A model generated the notes under the pieces. That model saw only the letters and a list, made by a program, of their open reading frames with translations. It was not told the DNA's origin and searched no databases. The position numbers and the translations under genes were made by a program. From Tulasnella sp. 424 (lineage: Eukaryota; Basidiomycota; Agaricomycetes; Cantharellales; Tulasnellaceae), in contig WSUB01000421.1 in assembly GCA_019633425.1 (NCBI GenBank), positions 1 to 11,781 of the forward strand: DNA of 11,781 bases. Reading direction: 5' to 3'. Positions 7,535 to 11,781 of this stretch are shown here, in pieces. Position 1 is the stretch's first letter; each line of letters opens with the position of its first letter.

Positions 7535-9921
7535 ATGCAACAGGACGGAAACCACGACGCCGCTCCTAGCGCCACTGGGCTGCCTAGGCCGCCGTCAGAT
7601 TCGAACCCCGACGCTTCCTCGAGTAAATTCCAGCCAAGCGCCAATATGGTACGTCGCTCTCAGGTCTTGGATGGCAATTCCAACATCTCACTGCAATAAT
7701 GTTTTCTCGCAGAGGGATAGGCTCGAGAAGCTTGCGGAATGGCGCATTGACCAGTCCTCCATCGAATTCCCGAAAGAGGCTCGCGAGATCACGGGGGGCC
7801 ACGCGACGGTTTCGCGAGCCTTTTTAGCCTCTCTCCCAGGTGGCAAAGATGAAACGAACCAGTCCGATCCCACCAAAAACGAAGTTCTCGACTCAGGTGG
7901 TAGTGCTGGAGAAACCTCTGGCCGAAAGGCCTGTATTCTGCGCAGCGTCCCCAGCCCTTGACTGGGACGTCGAGCCGCTCATCAACTCTACTCTCACAGA
8001 CCGTAGCGGTGAAAAAGATGGGGATGTCAGGCGATATAGCGCGGGAAGTGGGGGTCAGAATCCTTCATCCAATCGCGCGGGGTTTTCGTCGCTGAGGTTG
8101 TTTTTTCTTTTGGCTTTAGTTGGCGGTCAGAGAAGCGGAATTCTTGGTCAAGCTTTCCCATGGAAATATCATCAAGCTTGAAGGGTTTGTTGAAGACTTG
8201 TCCAAGGATATCGTGTGGCTGGTCTTTCCTTGGGAAGAAATGGTACCTTGAGGGATTTCGTTGCCTCGGCAGACTGGGAAGTTCCCGAACGCATCTCGCT
8301 GGTACGACCGAACAGCTTTTCTCCGACAGACCTCTGACACCTTTGACTCTAGATCGACGATGTGGCTCAAGGAGTGGAATACCTCCATAGCCAACAGCCG
8401 CCCATATGCCACGGTGACCTCAAATCTGTAGGTTTCAGCAACGTCATGATGAAACGCTTGGCTAACTTCGGTCTATACTCTTCAGCTGAACGTACTGGTG
8501 AACTCAAAATGCCTCGCGGTAATCACCGACTTCGGATCAGCTCGCCGTCCCAAAACCGACGATCTCAGCAAGGAGACGAAGCCAGCTCGGAACAAACCCC
8601 CGGCGGCGCTTTCGCTGGAAGCAACGTTCTGTGCCGCCACCAATACCATAACGCTGACGGGAGATCATTACACCCTTCGTTGGGCTGCTCCAGAGCTGTT
8701 GTATGAAGAGGAGCCCGGCCTCTATAGCGACATCTGGGCGTTGGGCTGGGTAGCATACGAGGTACGTCAGAGTCGTACTACTATATATTCGGAATTGATG
8801 CTCAAAAAAACTTCGACGTAGGTCATGACCGGCTTCATTCCGTTTCAAGGCGTCCAGGACATGGTTGTTGTCACGCGCGTCATTCAGGGGAATCTTCCTT
8901 CCATCACCGACAACGCCCGCATGTCGTTGATCCAGGCGCTTTGCTCCCTGATGCTTGTGTTTTGGAGCATCGAACCCAGCAAACGGCCGACTGCTGAGGA
9001 ATGTCGAACGTCAATCCACTGGATGGTGAGTCTTGCCCATTCGGATCGATTACACGCGATTGATCCATTTCGACACAGCCCATGGTTATTCCAAACCCTA
9101 TACGGACATCGGATACAGCGGCTTCCGGGGCTCGTTCTCCAGCGCTTTTGAGCAAACTGGGAGATATGCATATGTGGCAGGATGACTACCCCAACGCATT
9201 GGACTTTTATACCAAGGCTCTGGATGGCTACGCGAACAACGGCGACAGAAAAGGAAAGGCCACTGCGCTGATGCAGCTAGGGCAGGTGCATTGGTTTCGA
9301 AGCGAGTACAACCAGGCCATTCGATTCTACTCGGAGGCCCTAGAAATCTGCACCAACCTCGATGACAAACCAGGGAGAGCCGATGCTCTTTGGGGTCTCG
9401 CTGAGGTGCATAGGGCTCGAGACGAGTACAGCCAGGCCATTGCGTTCTTCTCGGAGGCCCTACAAATCTACACCGACAACGGCAACAGACGAGAGAGAGC
9501 CGACGCCCTTCATGGTCTCGCTGAGGTGCATGTGGCTCAGGGCGAGTACAGCCAGGCCATTACATTCTACTCGGAGAACCTACAAATTCGCACCGAAACC
9601 GGCGATAAACTCAGGAAAGCTCAAGGTCTTTGCGGTCTCGCTGAGGCGCATCGGCTTCGAAATGAGTTCAGCCAGGCCATCACGCTCCTTTCGGAAGCCT
9701 TGAAAATCTCTACCGACATGGGCGACCGATTCGGGAGAGCTTTGGCGCTGTGGCGCTTTGCCGAAGTGCATCGCGATCAGGACGACTACAGCGGCGCGAT
9801 TCGTCTTTTTACCGCAGCTGCCGAAGTCTTTGAAAAAATCGGAAACATTCGGAATGCGACTTACACCTCGAACCAAGCTGCCAAGCTCCGTCAATTATCT
9901 AACCGAGAAGACGCCGCATAA
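7535..9921 (+). pseudogene. Kinase-TPR gene copy B, frameshifted
   Basis: Same 8-exon plan as copy A: 7535-7648, 7713-7928, 8000-8053, 8120-8301, 8353-8427, 8486-8761, 8822-9025, 9079-9921. An in-frame TGA directly precedes the ATG. Exon 4 is 182 bases against 183 in A. One base is missing from an A-run at about 8237-8240 (after PWEE), and the shifted frame stops at TGA 8249-8251. Intron 2 starts with GC (7929-7930) where copy A has GT. Elsewhere the kinase landmarks are intact (VAVKK, REAEF, HGDLKS, DFG, RWAAPE, DIWALGW), and the TPR exon is fully open with six units and four extra C-terminal residues (EDAA). Without the shift the product would be about 654 residues. In exon 6 I count 10 silent and 5 replacement codon differences from A out of 92, so it was constrained until recently. 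A sequencing or assembly error is the main alternative. Confidence 0.8.
9145..9864 (+). repeat. Six in-frame 120-bp TPR units (copy B)
   Basis: Unit starts are 9145, 9265, 9385, 9505, 9625 and 9745. Each encodes 40 residues with the same core as in copy A. Units 1-3 pair with A1-3. Units 4-6 pair with A6-8; for example unit 4 shares the QIRTETGD ending with A6, and unit 5 shares LRNEFSQAIT with A7. The array frame is open to the stop at 9919-9921 despite the upstream frameshift. Confidence 0.9.
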
Positions 9922-9976
9922 TGTTTTGCGGGCGCATACCAGATTGAGCGGCATATTTTTTAATATTTAAACCTAG

Positions 9977-10005
9977 ATTCATGTATCTACGTATCCGATG
10001 TACAA
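9977..10005 (+). terminator. Conserved 3' flank of kinase-TPR B, possible polyadenylation region
   Basis: These 29 bases are identical to 3213-3241 and lie about 55 bases past the stop, just after an A/T-rich run (about 9954-9970). The functional call rests on position and conservation only. Confidence 0.3.
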
Positions 10006-10435
10006 AGGTTACCGATTAATTTAGTTTCTGTTGGTCACGGTGCTGATCCTCCGTCTAGACACTCGACCATTCTTGTTGCTCCTTTGCTCGATAATCAGCC
10101 GACAACCTCCCTTCCGACGAGTCGGGTCTCCCTTTAACAAGAACAAATGTCCATCTTTCTTTCGTTTTCATGGTATGACGTCGTTGGAATGTGGTCAATG
10201 TATCCAACTAGTTTTGATGTAGCGATTCCGAATACGAGGACTAGGTCGCAGTGGTAGGGTGCGGTGGCCGCGTCGTCGTCAGTCCGACCCTCCACACGGG
10301 TCACACTCGTGACTTATCGAGGGATGGTAACTCTTCCATCACGAGTACCGGGTGCTGCCAGAAGAAACTAATCACCATCGCGGTCTGAGTAGTTTTGAAG
10401 TTTCAGCCTTGGTGTAATGGTTGTACAAGAGAAGT

Positions 10436-10494
10436 GGTCGTGTGACGGTGTTTACGCGGACTTTGTGCAGCCGCGCCGAAAGGGGTCAAACAAT
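10436..10494 (+). promoter_or_regulatory. 59-bp block upstream of light-chain B, identical to copy A
   Basis: Perfect match to 3994-4052, ending 85 bases before the ATG. The downstream gene is broken, so perfect identity here most likely reflects a young duplication, local gene conversion, or a shared functional start region preserved until recently. Confidence 0.4.
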
Positions 10495-10579
10495 TCAACC
10501 CCTTCCCAGTCTGAACTGAAAGACTCTCGATCCATCTGCTAACGACGCGTCTTATTTTGACGAAAACGAACTACAAGAC

Positions 10580-11337
10580 ATGGTGAGCTGCGGTTAATTC
10601 CTGCATGGACGCATTTGGCTCAACAGCACAATTCACATTGGGACTGAACGCGATCACAACGCCCTTGAACCACTGTTGCGACCCCTTTCGTCGCTTGCCA
10701 CCCCACGATATGCCCGTATGATCTACAGAGCAATAACGCCGAGTACAAGGAAGCGTTTGCCCTTTTCGACAAGAAGGGAACTGGGAAAGTGCAGCGACAG
10801 GTGTTAGGTGACCTTCTGAGGGCACCGGGACAGAACTCGACGCAAGCTGAACTGGTGAATATCGTCAAACAAGCACCGAGAGTGGGTGAGGCGTTGCGCT
10901 TGTGACGCGCTTTTATACTGCGACGTAGCCTGATGCTTTGCGCGTTGATAGTGGCTTCATCGGTGCCGGTGAACTGCGTTACGTCTTGACTCAACTTGGA
11001 GAGAAGATGACGGACGCTGAAGTGGACGAGTTGATGAAGGGCGTGCAGGTTGGAGCGTGAGCTCCGATTGTTTGTTTTCTTGTAATACCCGGAGCTAATC
11101 ATGGAACTTGTTGCTCAATTTGGCGATGGAAATGCGAGCTACGAGACGTTTTACGAGGATGTTGCTCTCGCAGTAAGAGGCACGCAAGGTCATCTTAGAT
11201 TTGGTTCTTTTGAAGTGGCTGTAGTTCGTGTAATGTACGGCTCAACTTCGCTATACAAATCCCTGCCGCAGTGGGAGCGATGGCATCCGACAGGGCCCGG
11301 CATGACCTGCCAGATGGGCCGAAAAGAGACTTGTTGA
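10580..11337 (+). pseudogene. Cdc4-type light chain copy B, internally deleted
   Basis: The ATG (10580-10582), first intron and exon 2 (10729-10885; SNNAEYKEAFALFDKKGTGK) match copy A1. After the second intron the sequence jumps from the first bases of exon 3 straight into the middle of exon 4 (about 10952). This lacks 201 bases that A1 has at about 4499-4699, with a two-base GG overlap at the join. The [10 protein letters not shown] exon, intron 3 and the start of the third EF-hand are lost, and the new frame runs quickly into stops. The acceptor of the last intron is also gone: AG at 4867-4868 in A1 is GG at 11122-11123 here. Exon 2 shows 13 replacement against 7 silent codon differences from A1 by my count, consistent with relaxed constraint. 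Exon 4 keeps the family Arg in ELRYVL that A1 has lost. Confidence 0.85.
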
Positions 11338-11419
11338 AGAGAGAGCAAACAAAGAAACACACAGCATCGGGGACCTTTGAAGACGAGAAGAAAGCAAAGG
11401 GATGTCCAGTAATTTACTG

Positions 11420-11450
11420 TACACTGGGGTGGTCACTGTACCCCAGTGTA
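11420..11450. repeat. Perfect 11-bp inverted repeat with 9-base loop
   Basis: TACACTGGGGT (11420-11430) is followed by nine bases and then ACCCCAGTGTA (11440-11450), an exact reverse complement. It would form a hairpin in single-stranded DNA or RNA and lies at the left edge of the CAGTGTA-rich field. Confidence 0.75.
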
Positions 11451-11661
11451 TGCCACCAATCTGTACACTGTATACCCCTGTATGCCAGTGTACTTCATCT
11501 AAGTCAGTTAATGGCACTATAGTGACCACTGAACATACAGTGTGATACAGTGTAGTTCACTGTAGAGAAGTGTCTGGCCACTGTAGTACACCATCCCACA
11601 TTTCTGTACAGTGTATAACCACTGTATCAGAGTGTACTATCCTATACTACAGTGACACCCC
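11420..11661. mobile_element. MITE-like or foldback element rich in CAGTGTA/TACACTG words
   Basis: About 240 bases are densely filled with CAGTGTA/TACACTG-type words and close variants in both orientations, irregularly spaced, with no coding potential. The edges carry approximate terminal inverted repeats: GGGGTGGTCACTGTA (11426-11440) against the reverse complement of TACAGTGACACCCC (11648-11661), one gap. The field begins about where homology to copy A ends. I cannot see a clear target-site duplication, so the element boundaries and the transposon assignment are inference. An internal palindrome, CACTATAGTG, sits at 11515-11524. Confidence 0.4.
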
Positions 11662-11781
11662 TAGCAAATCATGATTTTCTCATGTGACTTAGTGTGATAA
11701 AATCCTTGGAGGTGGTGGACCTTTCTCACAATTTCCTCAGCTAAGAAAATTACTTGAGTTGTTTGCCAAGTCTTCCCACTT
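11662..11781. other. Unrecognised right flank
   Basis: A/T-richer sequence with no recognisable gene or repeat beyond the CAGTGTA field. Confidence 0.4.

Larger units (their letters stand above)
9922..10579. other. Spacer between kinase-TPR B and light-chain B
   Basis: Non-coding as far as I can see. It aligns with the copy A spacer at both ends but skips the A-specific 319 bases; the junction is at about 10364-10366. It contains the conserved 3' flank block near its left end and the 59-bp conserved block near its right end. Confidence 0.5.
7126..11403 (+). repeat. Segmental duplication, copy B
   Basis: Collinear with copy A from the kinase upstream region through the light-chain tail. Homology stops abruptly near 11403 inside the light-chain 3' flank, where sequence rich in CAGTGTA words begins. 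Compared with A it lacks two TPR units and about 319 bases of spacer. It also lacks 201 bases of the light-chain gene and the whole second EF-hand unit. Confidence 0.9.

Noticed and set aside
10620..11102. 160-codon minus-strand open frame opposite light-chain B
   Set aside because: It is antisense to a clear light-chain relic, has no family signature, and the same strand in A1 is broken up. It is open by chance.
11420..11661. CAGTGTA words as a CRISPR array
   Set aside because: Spacing is irregular, both orientations are mixed and the words are too short.
1..11781. Bacterial accessory system (kinase plus TPR as a defence island)
   Set aside because: Numerous conserved GT-AG introns in both genes and a myosin light-chain homologue show that the DNA is fungal nuclear.

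Overview
The window looks like nuclear DNA of a filamentous basidiomycete, most likely an agaricomycete. Genes are split by many short introns (about 50-70 bp, mostly GT-AG). The main gene belongs to a kinase-TPR family that I associate with large lineage-specific expansions in mushroom-forming fungi. A Tulasnella-like or other Cantharellales source is plausible, but I cannot prove it from sequence alone. All recognisable genes lie on the + strand.

Layout. A two-gene module occurs twice. Copy A starts near 121. It holds an 8-exon kinase-TPR gene (524-3145), a roughly 1 kb non-coding stretch, and an EF-hand gene of the myosin essential light chain (Cdc4/Mlc1) type (4131-5184). Directly downstream is a second, badly decayed EF-hand copy (about 5328-6152). 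It is separated from its matching 3' flank (about 6847-6920) by roughly 690 bp of unrelated sequence that may hold a small spliced gene of unknown function. Copy B starts near 7126 and repeats the module: kinase-TPR (7535-9921), spacer, EF-hand (10580-11337). Homology to copy A ends at about 11403. There a field of short CAGTGTA/TACACTG words with inverted repeats begins (11420-11661), resembling a small foldback or MITE-like element.

State of the genes. Copy A kinase-TPR is fully open: 731 residues by my splice model, with all seven introns in phase 0. It is predicted to be a TKL-like kinase (VAVK lysine, HGDLK catalytic loop, DFG, APE) followed by eight TPR repeats of exactly 40 residues. 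Copy B has the same exon structure but only six TPRs, a one-base deletion in exon 4 and a GT-to-GC donor change in intron 2, so it is probably a recent pseudogene. The light-chain gene of copy A is open through 134 residues of the expected ~141, then runs into a tail that looks like translated 3' UTR. Its two relatives are broken in different ways: one by an in-frame stop and lost splice sites, the other by a 201-bp deletion and a lost acceptor.

How the parts fit. The kinase-TPR protein looks like a cytoplasmic signalling protein with a repeat-based sensing or scaffold arm whose repeat number changes between copies. The light chain is a myosin/cytokinesis-type EF-hand protein. Their repeated co-occurrence most simply reflects one segmental duplication rather than a shared pathway. 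The pattern to pursue is a birth-and-death locus: near-identical TPR units, copy-number change and fast pseudogenisation, as seen in fungal recognition-gene families.
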